Positions 1 through 17,253 of a stretch of DNA of 64,000 nucleotides are shown here, one piece after another. Numbering within the stretch: position 1 is the first letter of the stretch; each line of letters begins with the position of its first letter. Source of the stretch: Deinococcus koreensis (GTDB taxonomy: Bacteria; Deinococcota; Deinococci; Deinococcales; Deinococcaceae); the NCBI RefSeq assembly GCF_002901445.1, contig NZ_PPPD01000001.1:620001-684000 (forward strand), in the 5' to 3' direction. The position numbers were made by a program, and so were the translations under genes. The notes under the pieces were generated by a model. It worked only from the letters and a program-made list of their open reading frames with translations, ran no database searches and was not told the DNA's origin.

Positions 1-46
1 GGAGCAGCACGAGCCCTCAGGGGCAGGCTGCGAAAGGAGTACGAGC

Positions 47-214
47 ATGGCGAAAGACGGCCCCCGCATCATCGTGAAGATGGAAAGCAGCGCAGGTACT
101 GGCTTCTACTACACGACCACCAAGAACCGCCGCAACACGCAGGCCAAGATGGAACTGCGGAAATACGACCCCGTGGCCAAAAAGCACGTGGTCTTCAAGG
201 AGAAGAAGGTCTGA
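47..214 (+). CDS. rpmG: 50S ribosomal protein L33
   Basis: A 55-residue basic protein with the L33 pattern: [14 protein letters not shown] at the N-terminus, [10 protein letters not shown] in the middle and a lysine-rich C-terminus. It is a component of the large ribosomal subunit near the E site. It has no cysteine pairs, so it is the zinc-free form. The ATG follows AGGAGT at a 7-nt spacing. It is first in the rpmG-secE-nusG-rplK-rplA order usual for this phylum; tuf would be expected just upstream, outside the window. Length is normal for the family. Confidence 0.95.
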   Translation: MAKDGPRIIVKMESSAGTGFYYTTTKNRRNTQAKMELRKYDPVAKKHVVFKEKKV

Positions 215-281
215 TCCGGCGTCCGGGCCACGCGGCCTGGGCAGGATCGGGCTTCTCTCGTGTTGTGACGCAGGTGAATGC

Positions 282-473
282 ATGAACTTGATTCAGTATT
301 TCCGTGACTCGCGCGCGGAACTGGCCCGTGTATCGTGGCCCACCCGGGCGCAGATCATCGAGGGCACACAGGCCGTGCTGATCTTCGTCGTGGCCCTGAC
401 GCTGGTGACCTGGCTGATGGACGTGACCTTCGGGGCGCTGATCCGTCTGGTGCTCGAAGGACGGCTGGCATGA
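282..473 (+). CDS. secE: Preprotein translocase subunit SecE
   Basis: A 63-residue single-span membrane protein, the short form of SecE found outside the proteobacteria. An amphipathic N-terminal helix carries the conserved [13 protein letters not shown] segment (about residues 13-25), followed by one membrane helix (about 31-52). It clamps SecY in the SecYEG protein-export channel. Its stop codon overlaps the nusG start (ATGA at 470-473), so the two are translationally coupled. Confidence 0.95.
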   Translation: MNLIQYFRDSRAELARVSWPTRAQIIEGTQAVLIFVVALTLVTWLMDVTFGALIRLVLEGRLA

Positions 474-1042
474 GCATCGAATGGTACGCCGTACATACCT
501 ACGTGGGTCAGGAAGACCGCGTGGAAGCCCAGCTGATGGATCGCGCCACGAAACTCGGCATGAAGGGCACCAAGATCTTCCAGGTGCTGCAGCCCACCGA
601 GGACGCCGTGGAACTGCGCGAGGGCGGCAAGAAAGAGACCGTCAAGCGCAAGCTGTTCCAGGGCTACGTGTTCGTGCAGATGGACGTCGAGGACGACGAC
701 GCGCCCGGTGAACTGGGCGAGTCGTGGGAAGTGGTGCGCGGCACCAACGGCGTGACCGGCTTCGTCGGCACCGCCACCCGCCCCGTGCCCCTCTCGCCCG
801 AGGAAGTGCAGCGCCTGCTGGCTTCCGTGGGGGTCGCGGCCCAGCCGAAGGTCGAGGAAGCGCCGCGCATCAAGGCCAGCTTCAAGGCCGGCGACATGGT
901 GCGCGTGACCGGCGGCCCGTTCGCGGACTTCAGCGGCGTGATCAGCGAGGTCAACATGCCGCAGGCCAAGGTCAAGGTGCTGGTCAGCATCTTCGGCCGC
1001 GAAACGCCGGTGGAACTCGACTTCTCGCAGGTCGCCAAGTAA
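470..1042 (+). CDS. nusG: Transcription termination/antitermination protein NusG
   Basis: 190 residues. The N-terminal NGN domain starts [13 protein letters not shown] and contains the conserved [13 protein letters not shown]. The C-terminal KOW domain contains [18 protein letters not shown] and ends in a beta strand. NusG binds RNA polymerase beta-prime and links it to Rho or to the ribosome. The ATG at 470 overlaps the secE stop; an upstream in-frame extension to 335 would lie inside secE and was rejected. Length is close to standard, with a modest acidic segment ([11 protein letters not shown]) inside the NGN domain. Confidence 0.95.
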   Translation: MSIEWYAVHTYVGQEDRVEAQLMDRATKLGMKGTKIFQVLQPTEDAVELREGGKKETVKRKLFQGYVFVQMDVEDDDAPGELGESWEVVRGTNGVTGFVGTATRPVPLSPEEVQRLLASVGVAAQPKVEEAPRIKASFKAGDMVRVTGGPFADFSGVISEVNMPQAKVKVLVSIFGRETPVELDFSQVAK

Positions 1043-1185
1043 GGGCCTGTCCTTCCGCACTAGGCAGGACACCCCGCACGCAGTAAAATCGAAAAGTTGC
1101 TGTCAGACCGTCCCAGGGCGGCGCAGCGCTTAGCGTCAATACCCCAGCCGCCACGCGTGGCCCGGGGGAGCTAAGGAGGAACCAA
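1043..1185 (+). promoter_or_regulatory. Leader between nusG and rplK
   Basis: A 143-nt spacer, the only sizeable gap before rplK. It ends with a strong ribosome-binding site (AAGGAGG) 6-7 nt before the rplK ATG. A TAAAAT box at 1084-1089 could be a -10, but no good -35 is visible. In many bacteria ribosomal protein L1 represses the rplK-rplA message by binding its leader, so this gap is where such a site would lie. I cannot draw a convincing L1-binding hairpin by eye. Confidence 0.35.
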
Positions 1186-2311
<1,126 letters not shown>

Positions 2312-2312
2312 C

Positions 2313-2370
2313 GGTGATGGTCGATGGTTGATCGTAGATGGGAAAAGACCATCAACTTCTGACCATCACC
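2313..2370. repeat. GATGGTT-unit palindromic intergenic repeat, copy 1
   Basis: Perfect 10-bp outer arms GGTGATGGTC (2313-2322) and GACCATCACC (2361-2370) enclose further GATGGTT and CCATCAA units. It lies immediately after the rplA stop. The same units occur at 10846-10925 and 62354-62418. It could form an RNA hairpin in the rplA-rplJ transcript. Confidence 0.7.
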
Positions 2371-2486
2371 CATCCCCCTCCTTTCGGCACCCCGGTGCAA
2401 CTGCTGTTCGCACCTTTCCAACACGCCCTCATTCCGGCACCAAAGACAGCGGGGACGCCTAAGCCACGTTTAAAGATCCCGCCGAG

Positions 2487-2514
2487 TTGCCAGGCTGCGA
2501 CGCTCGTGTACAAG
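2487..2514 (+). promoter_or_regulatory. Possible rplJL promoter in the L10 leader region
   Basis: TTGCCA (2487-2492), a 16-nt spacer and TACAAG (2509-2514) give a plausible but weak promoter 50 nt before the rplJ GTG. The 190 nt between the palindromic repeat and rplJ is also where an L10-binding leader RNA would be expected from other bacteria. Neither was confirmed. Confidence 0.3.
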
Positions 2515-2563
2515 CACTGCGAACCAACTGCACCTGGACTTGTTCCCACCTAGGAGGTACTGC

Positions 2564-3064
2564 GTGGCGAACGAAAAGAACCAGCAGACCCTCAGCTCCC
2601 TGCAGAGCAGCCTGACGGACATCGAGACGTTCTACGTCGTCGACTACCAGGGCCTGACCGCCGGACAGCTGAGCAAACTGCGTAAGGACATCCGCGAGAA
2701 GGGCGGGCAGCTCATCGTTGCCAAGAACACCCTGATCAACCGCGCTCTTCAGGCTGGCGGCCGCGACTTCACCGACGCCCTGAAGGGCCCCAGCGCCCTG
2801 GTGCTGGCCCAGGACGACCCCGCTGGTGTGGCGAAAGCCCTCAGCGAGGCCGCCAAGGGCAACGACAAGGGCATCCCCACCATCAAGGGCGGCTTCGTCG
2901 AGGGCAACAAGGTCGACGTGAAAGTCGTCGAGCGACTGGCCAGCCTGGGCAGCAAGCAGCAGCTTCAGGCCGAACTGGTCGGCGTGCTCAGCGCGCACCT
3001 GTCGAGCTTCGTGGGTATCCTCGAAGCCTACAAGACCAAACTCGAAGAGCAGCAGGGCGCTTAA
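2564..3064 (+). CDS. rplJ: 50S ribosomal protein L10
   Basis: 166 residues. The N-terminal rRNA-binding domain contains [18 protein letters not shown] and the motif [10 protein letters not shown]; the C-terminal helix that holds L7/L12 dimers ends in the acidic, Gln-rich LEEQQGA. L10 anchors the L7/L12 stalk. The GTG at 2564 is chosen because AGGAGG sits 6 nt upstream (2552-2557); an in-frame ATG at 2540 would place that site inside the gene. rplL follows after 51 nt. Confidence 0.95.
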   Translation: MANEKNQQTLSSLQSSLTDIETFYVVDYQGLTAGQLSKLRKDIREKGGQLIVAKNTLINRALQAGGRDFTDALKGPSALVLAQDDPAGVAKALSEAAKGNDKGIPTIKGGFVEGNKVDVKVVERLASLGSKQQLQAELVGVLSAHLSSFVGILEAYKTKLEEQQGA

Positions 3065-3115
3065 GGCCCCTGAGGCCCGCCCGCACCACCCATTTCAATT
3101 CCGGAGGACACACTC

Positions 3116-3481
<366 letters not shown>

Positions 3482-3503
3482 GTCTCCCCTCACCGGAGTG
3501 CAG

Positions 3504-3528
3504 CCCCCGCCGAAAGGTGGGGGTTTTT
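3504..3528 (+). terminator. Intrinsic terminator after rplL
   Basis: An 8-bp stem CCCCCGCC / GGTGGGGG (one G-U pair) with a GAAA tetraloop is followed directly by TTTTT. It closes the ribosomal protein operon. Confidence 0.93.
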
Positions 3529-3698
3529 CGTTGAGGTGAGGTCGAACGGTCTAAACGTCGAACTGTCGAACAGAAACAGCTTCACCACTTCCTTTCATGC
3601 CAGTTGCGGCCCAGAGGGAGGAGCAAAAGCACGTGCTGTGCGGTATGGAGGAACATCCGGTGCTTTCCTGGTGGGGGCGGAATGGAGCGCAGTGCGTA

Positions 3699-4295
3699 TC
3701 ATGCCCGCTGCGTCTGCTCCAGCACCTGCCGCACGAAGAGCGACGGGTCTCGGCGCAGGCGTTCCACGCTCGTCTGGGGCAGATCCCGGCGGGCCGCGAC
3801 GTACAGCCGGACGCCGTAGTCCGCGTCGGCGCTGAGGGTGCTCAGCACGGCGGGGGGCAGCTCGGGCCGGGCCGCGATCTTCGCGCGCACCTGCCAGGCA
3901 CTGTGGGCGGCCAGTCCGGTCACCTCGGCCTCGCTGAGCACGCGGTTGGAGGCCAGCGCGACCTGGAACTCCGACCGGGGATGGCCCACGGCGAAACGGC
4001 GCAGCCAGTCTGGGGCGAGGTCGTGGCGGATCAGGCGCAGCAGGGTCTCTTTTGGCCAGTCCTGGATCAGTCGAGGCTGAGCCAGCCGCAGGAGCGGCAG
4101 CCCCCGGTTGCCCAGCACCTCGCCCGGACACTCGGGGGCAAGGTCGCGCAGCACGCCAGGGGGCGTGTTCGGGTGGGCGGCGACGGCGCAGCGAACCTGC
4201 GGATCCGGGTGGGTGGCCAGCCGTTCCAGCTCCCGCGAGGTCGTCCCAGCGGTCAATACCGGAGCTGGATGGGGATGTTCAGTGTCTCCTGCCAT
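3699..4295 (-). CDS. Leucine-rich-repeat-variant (LRV/HEAT-like) protein
   Basis: 198 residues made almost entirely of alpha-helical repeats of about 23-25 residues, such as LERLATHPDPQVRCAVAAHP and later copies with the same L..LA.....VR..VA.....P spacing. This matches the LRV repeat pattern, a scaffold for protein binding; no catalytic motif is seen. It is last in a minus-strand operon, and its start lies 43 nt inside the preceding GIY-YIG-like gene. The partner is unknown. Confidence 0.75.
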   Translation of the reverse strand: MAGDTEHPHPAPVLTAGTTSRELERLATHPDPQVRCAVAAHPNTPPGVLRDLAPECPGEVLGNRGLPLLRLAQPRLIQDWPKETLLRLIRHDLAPDWLRRFAVGHPRSEFQVALASNRVLSEAEVTGLAAHSAWQVRAKIAARPELPPAVLSTLSADADYGVRLYVAARRDLPQTSVERLRRDPSLFVRQVLEQTQRA

Positions 4296-4573
4296 AGCGT
4301 CAGCAGCTCCCTCAGGTCGTCGTGAGGCCGGGCCTCCGGGGTGGTCGGGGTCAGTTCGTCCAGCACCTCGAAGGTCAAGGTGCCAGGGCCACTCTGCTGC
4401 CAGTCGGCCTGGAGGGCCTTGTGCCGGCAGGTGCCGGTCTGCAACTCGAATCTCGTCCGGTTCAGGATGGCGTCCAGATGCACGCTCCAGCCCAGCAGGG
4501 TGCGGCCGCTCGGTACGTGGGTGATCCGGTAGACGCCCATGCGCGGCGCCGGATCTCTGGCGGGGCGGCTCAT
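4253..4573 (-). CDS. GIY-YIG-like nuclease family protein, probably inactive
   Basis: 106 residues. The segment GVYRITHVPSGRTLLGWS fits the first half of a GIY-YIG domain, followed by an N-R-x-R-F helix, HKALQADWQQSG and FEVLDEL. The second tyrosine of the YIG motif is replaced (LLG), so catalysis is doubtful. It is the middle gene of an operon: its ATG overlaps the DUF2239 stop (ATGA), and its end overlaps the LRV-protein gene. Identification rests on motif pattern only. Confidence 0.65.
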   Translation of the reverse strand: MSRPARDPAPRMGVYRITHVPSGRTLLGWSVHLDAILNRTRFELQTGTCRHKALQADWQQSGPGTLTFEVLDELTPTTPEARPHDDLRELLTLWQETLNIPIQLRY

Positions 4574-5133
4574 GGGTGTTCCTCGAATGCCGGGGCAGCG
4601 AGGTGCAGGGCGTGCAGGCGGACGTCCTCGGGCCAGTCCTGCACGAGCGTCCGGAAGGCCGCGCCGTCGCCGGCGTACAGGGCGCGGCTGGCCTCCTCGG
4701 CGCCGGGCAGATCGCCGCCCATGACGGTCAGGAAGCGGTCGGTGGGCAGGGTGGCCATGCGGCGGCGCTCGGCCACCGGATCAGCCTTCCTCGCCTCGTC
4801 GATCAGGCGGCGCAGCGCGGCCGAGGCGCCGTTCGGGTGGCTCTCCAGCCAGTCCCAGTGGCGGGGCAGCAGGGAGACCTCGCGCGAAACCACCCCGAGT
4901 TTCGGGCGACCGGGGCCAGTCTTCGCGGAAACCGGCGCCTCGCGGGCCAGCACCTCGTCCAGCGTGCCACTCAGGTTGAAATCCACGGTGCGGCCGGTCT
5001 GGTCGTTGAACACCAGCAGCGGCTCGTGGGTGCGCTCCAGTTTCGTCTTCAGGTAGGTCAGGACGTCGGGCAGGGGGGCGGTCAGCAGGCGCTGGCGGCC
5101 CAGGAAGATGGTGTAGTTCGCGGCCGTGTCCAT
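4570..5133 (-). CDS. DUF2239 family protein
   Basis: 187 residues of unknown function, resembling the DUF2239 family: an N-terminal YTIFLGRQRLLT strand region, FNDQTGRTVDFNLSG, then GRPKLGVVSREVSLLPRHW and WDWLESHPNGASAALRRLID. The middle part (basic, then SREVSLLPRHWDWL) resembles small DNA-contacting segments, but no clear helix-turn-helix is defined. It is first in the three-gene operon. The -10 TAATAT sits exactly 6 nt before the ATG, so the message is predicted leaderless. Confidence 0.75.
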   Translation of the reverse strand: MDTAANYTIFLGRQRLLTAPLPDVLTYLKTKLERTHEPLLVFNDQTGRTVDFNLSGTLDEVLAREAPVSAKTGPGRPKLGVVSREVSLLPRHWDWLESHPNGASAALRRLIDEARKADPVAERRRMATLPTDRFLTVMGGDLPGAEEASRALYAGDGAAFRTLVQDWPEDVRLHALHLAAPAFEEHP

Positions 5134-5186
5134 GGCTGAATATTACCCGGCTGAAATAGGATTGGTCAATATCAGCCGGGTAATAT
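5134..5186 (-). promoter_or_regulatory. Leaderless promoter with 15-bp inverted-repeat operator
   Basis: On the minus strand TTGACC (5169-5164), an 18-nt spacer and TAATAT (5145-5140) are followed by 6 nt and the ATG of the DUF2239 gene. A perfect 15-bp inverted repeat, ATATTACCCGGCTGA (5140-5154) and TCAGCCGGGTAATAT (5172-5186), has one arm covering the -10 and the other lying just upstream of the -35. The geometry is that of a repressor operator; the regulator is unknown. Confidence 0.7.
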
Positions 5187-5308
5187 CAATGGCCTAGAGG
5201 GGAGAGCGGGCGTTCGCGTGGCCGTGGCAGGCAGCGGCGGACGGGGACGCCATGCTCAGTCGAGCAGAGGCACTCCCTGCGGGCGGCTGGAGCGGATAGA
5301 GTCACCCG

Positions 5309-5356
5309 ATGCCGACGAAGCTTCCTCCCCCTGCCACCTCCCTGGACGCCACGTGA
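5309..5356 (+). CDS. Possible 15-codon leader peptide before the methyltransferase gene
   Basis: ATG at 5309 lies 6 nt after a TAGAGT -10-like box (5297-5302) and opens a short frame, MPTKLPPPATSLDAT, whose TGA overlaps the GTG start of the next gene (GTGA at 5353-5356). It may be a translated leader giving coupled initiation. Alternatively the true protein begins here and the sequence carries a frameshift. Confidence 0.4.
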   Translation: MPTKLPPPATSLDAT

Positions 5357-6093
5357 TTCCCTGGGTGCCGCTGGCCCGCGCCGCCATTCCCGGCACGACG
5401 CAGCAGCTGTGTCTGCACCGTCGGGGAGACCTGCTGGAGTTCTCCATCCAGATTTCGGGTTATGTCAGCGAGCTGATGAACAGCCGGATGCACGCTTCGG
5501 AGGACGCGCTGGCCGAACTGGGCTGCGCGGTGATCTCAGGCCGCCCCGCCCCGCACGTCCTCGTCGGGGGCCTGGGCATGGGCTTCACGCTCGCGGCGGC
5601 CCTGAAGGCGCTGGGGCCCGGCAGCAGGGTCACGGTGGCGGAACTCGTCCCGGAGGTCGTGGAGTGGAACAGAGGCCCGCTGGGCGAGTGCGCGGCCTAC
5701 CCGCTGCACGACCCCCGCACCCACGTCCATGTGGGCGACGTGGCCGAGCTGCTGCGGCAGGGCCACGCCACCTACGACGCCGTGCTGCTCGATGTGGACA
5801 ACGGCCCCGAGGGCATGACGCACCACGGTAACGACTGGCTCTACTCGCCGGCCGGGCTGGCGGCCGCCCGGCGCAGCCTGCGGCCCGGCGGGGTGCTGGC
5901 CGTGTGGTCGGCCACCCCGGACGAGCGCTTTACCCGGCGGCTGCGGCAGGCCGGCTTCCGGGTCGACGTGCATACGGTGCGGGCCCGGCCCGGCAAGGGG
6001 GCCCGCCACACCATCTGGCTGGCGCACCGGACGCAGGGAGCCCCCAGCGGCCCACCACGGGTCAGGCCCGCCGACTCACGCCGCTCGCGCTAG
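5353..6093 (+). CDS. SAM-dependent methyltransferase, spermidine-synthase-like
   Basis: 246 residues from the GTG at 5353. It has a class I methyltransferase core: glycine-rich motif I HVLVGGLGMGFTLAAAL, an acidic end of strand 2 in VTVAELVPEVVEWN, and DAVLLDVDNGPEGM for motif IV. This layout matches spermidine-synthase-like proteins, but the polyamine-binding residues are not evident, so the substrate is unknown. Sequence upstream of 5353 in the same frame (to 5218) has no Deinococcus-like coding character and was excluded. The C-terminal 30 residues are basic and low complexity. Confidence 0.75.
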   Translation: MIPWVPLARAAIPGTTQQLCLHRRGDLLEFSIQISGYVSELMNSRMHASEDALAELGCAVISGRPAPHVLVGGLGMGFTLAAALKALGPGSRVTVAELVPEVVEWNRGPLGECAAYPLHDPRTHVHVGDVAELLRQGHATYDAVLLDVDNGPEGMTHHGNDWLYSPAGLAAARRSLRPGGVLAVWSATPDERFTRRLRQAGFRVDVHTVRARPGKGARHTIWLAHRTQGAPSGPPRVRPADSRRSR

Positions 6094-6109
6094 AGCGGCC
6101 GCGTCCCTT

Positions 6110-6901
6110 CTATTTCAGCTCCCGCCGCAGCCCCGCCGCCATCTGGAACCATTCGCGTTCCTGTCGGCGGTAGAGATTCGTGGCACGCTGCTCGGTCTTC
6201 GCCATCTGATCCAGGATGACTTTCGCCTCCCCTCCCCGGCCCTGACGGATCAGGTAGGCGGCGTAGCGGGCGCGCGGTTCCTCGGTGGTGGCGGCGACCA
6301 TCGCCTGCCGGTAGGTCTCGTCGGCCTGCGGTTTGCTCTGCGCCTCCTGGGCCTGTCCCAACAGGGTCATGGTGCGGGTGCGGGTGGCCGCGCTGGTTCG
6401 CAGGTCGACCTGAGTGAGCTTATGTTCAGCGCCCTGCGGATCGTTCCGCGCCAGGTCGAGTTCGGCGCTGGTCAGCAGCACCACCGGATCATCGGAGTAG
6501 ATGCCGGCCAGCAGTGGGTTCAGGGTGGCCTGGGCGTCGTCGAGGCGGCCCGCGCGGGCCTGCAGGGCGGCCAGGTCGGCGCGGTTCTGCAGCGTGTCGC
6601 TCTCGGTCAGCTGTTCCTGCGCGTCGCGGATGCGCAGGTCGAGCGGCTTCAGGGCGTCCACGCCGCGCGCCACCGCCCGCCCCGCCGCCCGGCCGCTGCC
6701 CCGCAGGCTGGGAATCAGCACCATGAAGGCGTAGGCCACGGCGCCGATCATCCCGAAGATGCTGCCCAGCAGCGCCCCGAAGCCCAGCAGGAACATCCAG
6801 AAGATCTGCTGACGCGTGGCGATGGCGTGGATCAGGCCCACAACCGCCAGCAGGCGGAGCACGTTGAAGATCAGCGGCAGGTAGGGTTGGAGGGCGTCCA
6901 C
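6110..6901 (-). CDS. Membrane-anchored tetratricopeptide-like protein
   Basis: 263 residues. Two N-terminal membrane helices (about 8-25 and 33-63) are followed by a soluble region of helical repeats rich in Ala/Leu, such as LAALQARAGRLDDAQATLNP and LGQAQEAQSKPQADETYRQA, typical of TPR scaffolds. No catalytic motif. The GTG start at 6901 is the first available; the nearby GGAGG is very close to it, so the start is not certain. It is convergent with the methyltransferase gene. Confidence 0.7.
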   Translation of the reverse strand: MDALQPYLPLIFNVLRLLAVVGLIHAIATRQQIFWMFLLGFGALLGSIFGMIGAVAYAFMVLIPSLRGSGRAAGRAVARGVDALKPLDLRIRDAQEQLTESDTLQNRADLAALQARAGRLDDAQATLNPLLAGIYSDDPVVLLTSAELDLARNDPQGAEHKLTQVDLRTSAATRTRTMTLLGQAQEAQSKPQADETYRQAMVAATTEEPRARYAAYLIRQGRGGEAKVILDQMAKTEQRATNLYRRQEREWFQMAAGLRRELK

Positions 6902-7371
6902 ACCTCCATCCTAAAGGCACACGGCCCGGTGCTGAACCGAGCCTAAGGAACGGTCATGGGCAGCCCACGACCCGTGACCCGGAGCGGCGCCTCCTCCGCC
7001 ATGCGGCCGGCCCGGCGCCGAAGGGGGTGGCGGGGAGGTCGCTCATGAGATGAAAATGGAGCCAAGACCCCTCCCGAACCACTCCCAGCCGCTGCCGGGG
7101 GTCGCGGCCTCTGTCACTCGGACTCGGCCACGGGAACCCGGTTCGAGGCGGCCTCCGTGCGTTCCAGGGGCGCTTGACCCCTTACTCCCCCGGGGGGTAT
7201 ACTCGCCTTTGGCCGACCATGATGGGTCAGGCGGGAGTTCATTGGTCACAGCGGGACTTCACAACTAATTCTTATTGACAGGGACGCAACCGGGAAGGGT
7301 TGCGGTTCCGACTGCGCCTTTTTGGCCCCGGAAGAACGCAGTGACCACCCAGGGTGCGCCGCGAGGTGTGC
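6902..7371 (+). promoter_or_regulatory. rpoBC promoter and long leader
   Basis: No gene is seen in this 470-nt stretch. TTGACC (7174-7179), an 18-nt spacer and TATACT (7198-7203) form the best promoter of the window and give a leader of roughly 160 nt before rpoB. A second TTGACA (7276-7281) has no matching -10. The leader ends with GAGGTG, 5-6 nt before the rpoB ATG. The upstream part (6902-7170) shows nothing recognisable. Confidence 0.75.
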
Positions 7372-10827
<3,456 letters not shown>

Positions 10828-10845
10828 GGCGCTGACGCGCCTGTC

Positions 10846-10925
10846 GATCGTTGATGGATGATGGTTGATAGTCAAGACCGCAATCCATGTTTTCTCCATC
10901 AACGATCAACCATGAACCATCACCA
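10846..10925. repeat. GATGGTT-unit palindromic intergenic repeat, copy 2
   Basis: A 13-bp perfect inverted repeat GATCGTTGATGGA (10846-10858) / TCCATCAACGATC (10895-10907), with additional TGATGGTTGAT and ATCAACCAT units inside and beyond. It fills the rpoB-rpoC gap. The rpoC ribosome-binding site follows directly. The same units occur in the rplA-rplJ and pilT-argB gaps. Confidence 0.75.
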
Positions 10926-10943
10926 TTCTCCGAAGGAGAATCA

Positions 10944-15617
<4,674 letters not shown>

Positions 15618-15665
15618 GCGGAAGGCTGATGGCAGAAGGCTGAAGGCCAACAGCGCAAAGGCAAG

Positions 15666-15694
15666 CCCCCACCTGAGAACGGGTGGGGGTTTTT
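15666..15694 (+). terminator. Intrinsic terminator after rpoC
   Basis: An 8-bp stem CCCCCACC / GGTGGGGG with an 8-nt loop is followed by TTTTT. It uses the same stem family as the rplL terminator. Confidence 0.93.
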
Positions 15695-15743
15695 CGTATG
15701 CCTGGGAGTGGGCGGGGCTCGCCAGCATCGGGCGCCCAGACGG

Positions 15744-16024
15744 TTAGCCCAGGTCGAGCTGCACGGTGACGGTGTCGTCCTCGTCCAGGCCCTCCGCCCG
15801 TCTCACCATCACCTTGAGGGGCAGGACGTAGCGGCGATCCTTCTCGAACATCGAGGTCGTCCACTCGGTCTCCCCTATCCTCGCGGTCACCGGGATCATG
15901 CCCCAGCCGTAGGTGAGGAGCTTCGCGGCGGCCTTGATGGCCTGGCTCTGCTCGTCCGGAACGGTCACGAAATAGAACGGGGCCGGGCCACGCCACTGCC
16001 AGACCGGGCCGCTGAACTCGAGGG

Positions 16025-16028
<4 letters not shown>
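15744..16028 (-). CDS. DUF1905 family protein
   Basis: 94 residues matching DUF1905: it opens with FSGPVWQWRGPAPFYFVTVP, has KLLTYGWGMIPVTARIG in the middle and YVLPLKVMVRRAEGL near the end. The fold is a small beta barrel of unknown role. Its ATG overlaps the DUF2721 stop (ATGA), but a separate -10 box (TACACT, 16040-16035) lies 6 nt upstream, so it probably also has its own leaderless transcript. Confidence 0.85.
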
Positions 16029-16588
<560 letters not shown>

Positions 16589-16694
16589 TCTGCACCCGGC
16601 ATGAATCTTCCCTGCACGCCCGCCACGCATCCTCTGGTCAGGACGGGAGGCGGAGGCCAGTTGGCCCCGCGCCCGGACACCGAGGAGACCCACC

Positions 16695-17114
16695 ATGAAC
16701 AAGACCCTGACCGCGACCCTGACCGCCCTGACCCTCGCCGCGAGCACTGCCTTCATAGGCACCGCCTCCGCCGTCACGCCAGCCGCCCAGACCTTCGCCG
16801 TGGATGAGGAGGGCATGGCCTACTCCACCCTGTACACCGAAAGCTCGTGGCTGGCCGTTGAAGTTCCGATGGCGTCCCTGGGTGAGTCCTTGCCGCGTGA
16901 CCTGAGCATCGTCGTGGACGGCCTGCCCGAGGGGACGACCATCACGCTGGATGACGTCACCACCCGCGGCGAGAGTGTGCTGCTGCATGTCACGGTCGAG
17001 CGGGAGAGCACCACGACCTTCGTCAACAGTGTGGCGAACATCGGTGTGAAGTCGGGAGACACGCTGCTGACCACCGTGAGCATTCCCGTGATGGGCGCGG
17101 CCACCGGCGAGTGA
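16695..17114 (+). CDS. Small secreted protein of unknown function
   Basis: 139 residues with a clear signal peptide: MNKTL, a hydrophobic stretch to about residue 20, and cleavage after TASA (residues 23-26). The mature part is rich in Thr/Val and predicted beta, such as LSIVVDGLPEGTTITLDDVT and LLTTVSIPVMG, suggesting one Ig-like domain. No cysteines. AGGAGA lies 7 nt before the ATG. I do not recognise a family. Confidence 0.7.
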   Translation: MNKTLTATLTALTLAASTAFIGTASAVTPAAQTFAVDEEGMAYSTLYTESSWLAVEVPMASLGESLPRDLSIVVDGLPEGTTITLDDVTTRGESVLLHVTVERESTTTFVNSVANIGVKSGDTLLTTVSIPVMGAATGE

Positions 17115-17253
17115 GATCGGCCAGGAGCAGGAACAGCGCCAGAGCGGGCAGGACAGCCCCGTGCCCTCTCCGGAGGGCGGTGCTCCCGGTTCGGGCCTGC
17201 AGGTGTCCCTGCTCGCACAACCCGGCGCCGACGCTCGGGTGCCGCTGCCCGGG

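Noticed and set aside
3597..4573. Several plus-strand open frames
   Set aside because: They are antisense to the LRV and GIY-YIG-like genes, with Arg/Ser/Pro-rich composition and no ribosome-binding sites.
17115..17253. Possible gene remnant with a hydrophobic ALALFLLLADLT stretch on the minus strand
   Set aside because: Only one short hydrophobic run and no consistent frame; treated as noncoding.
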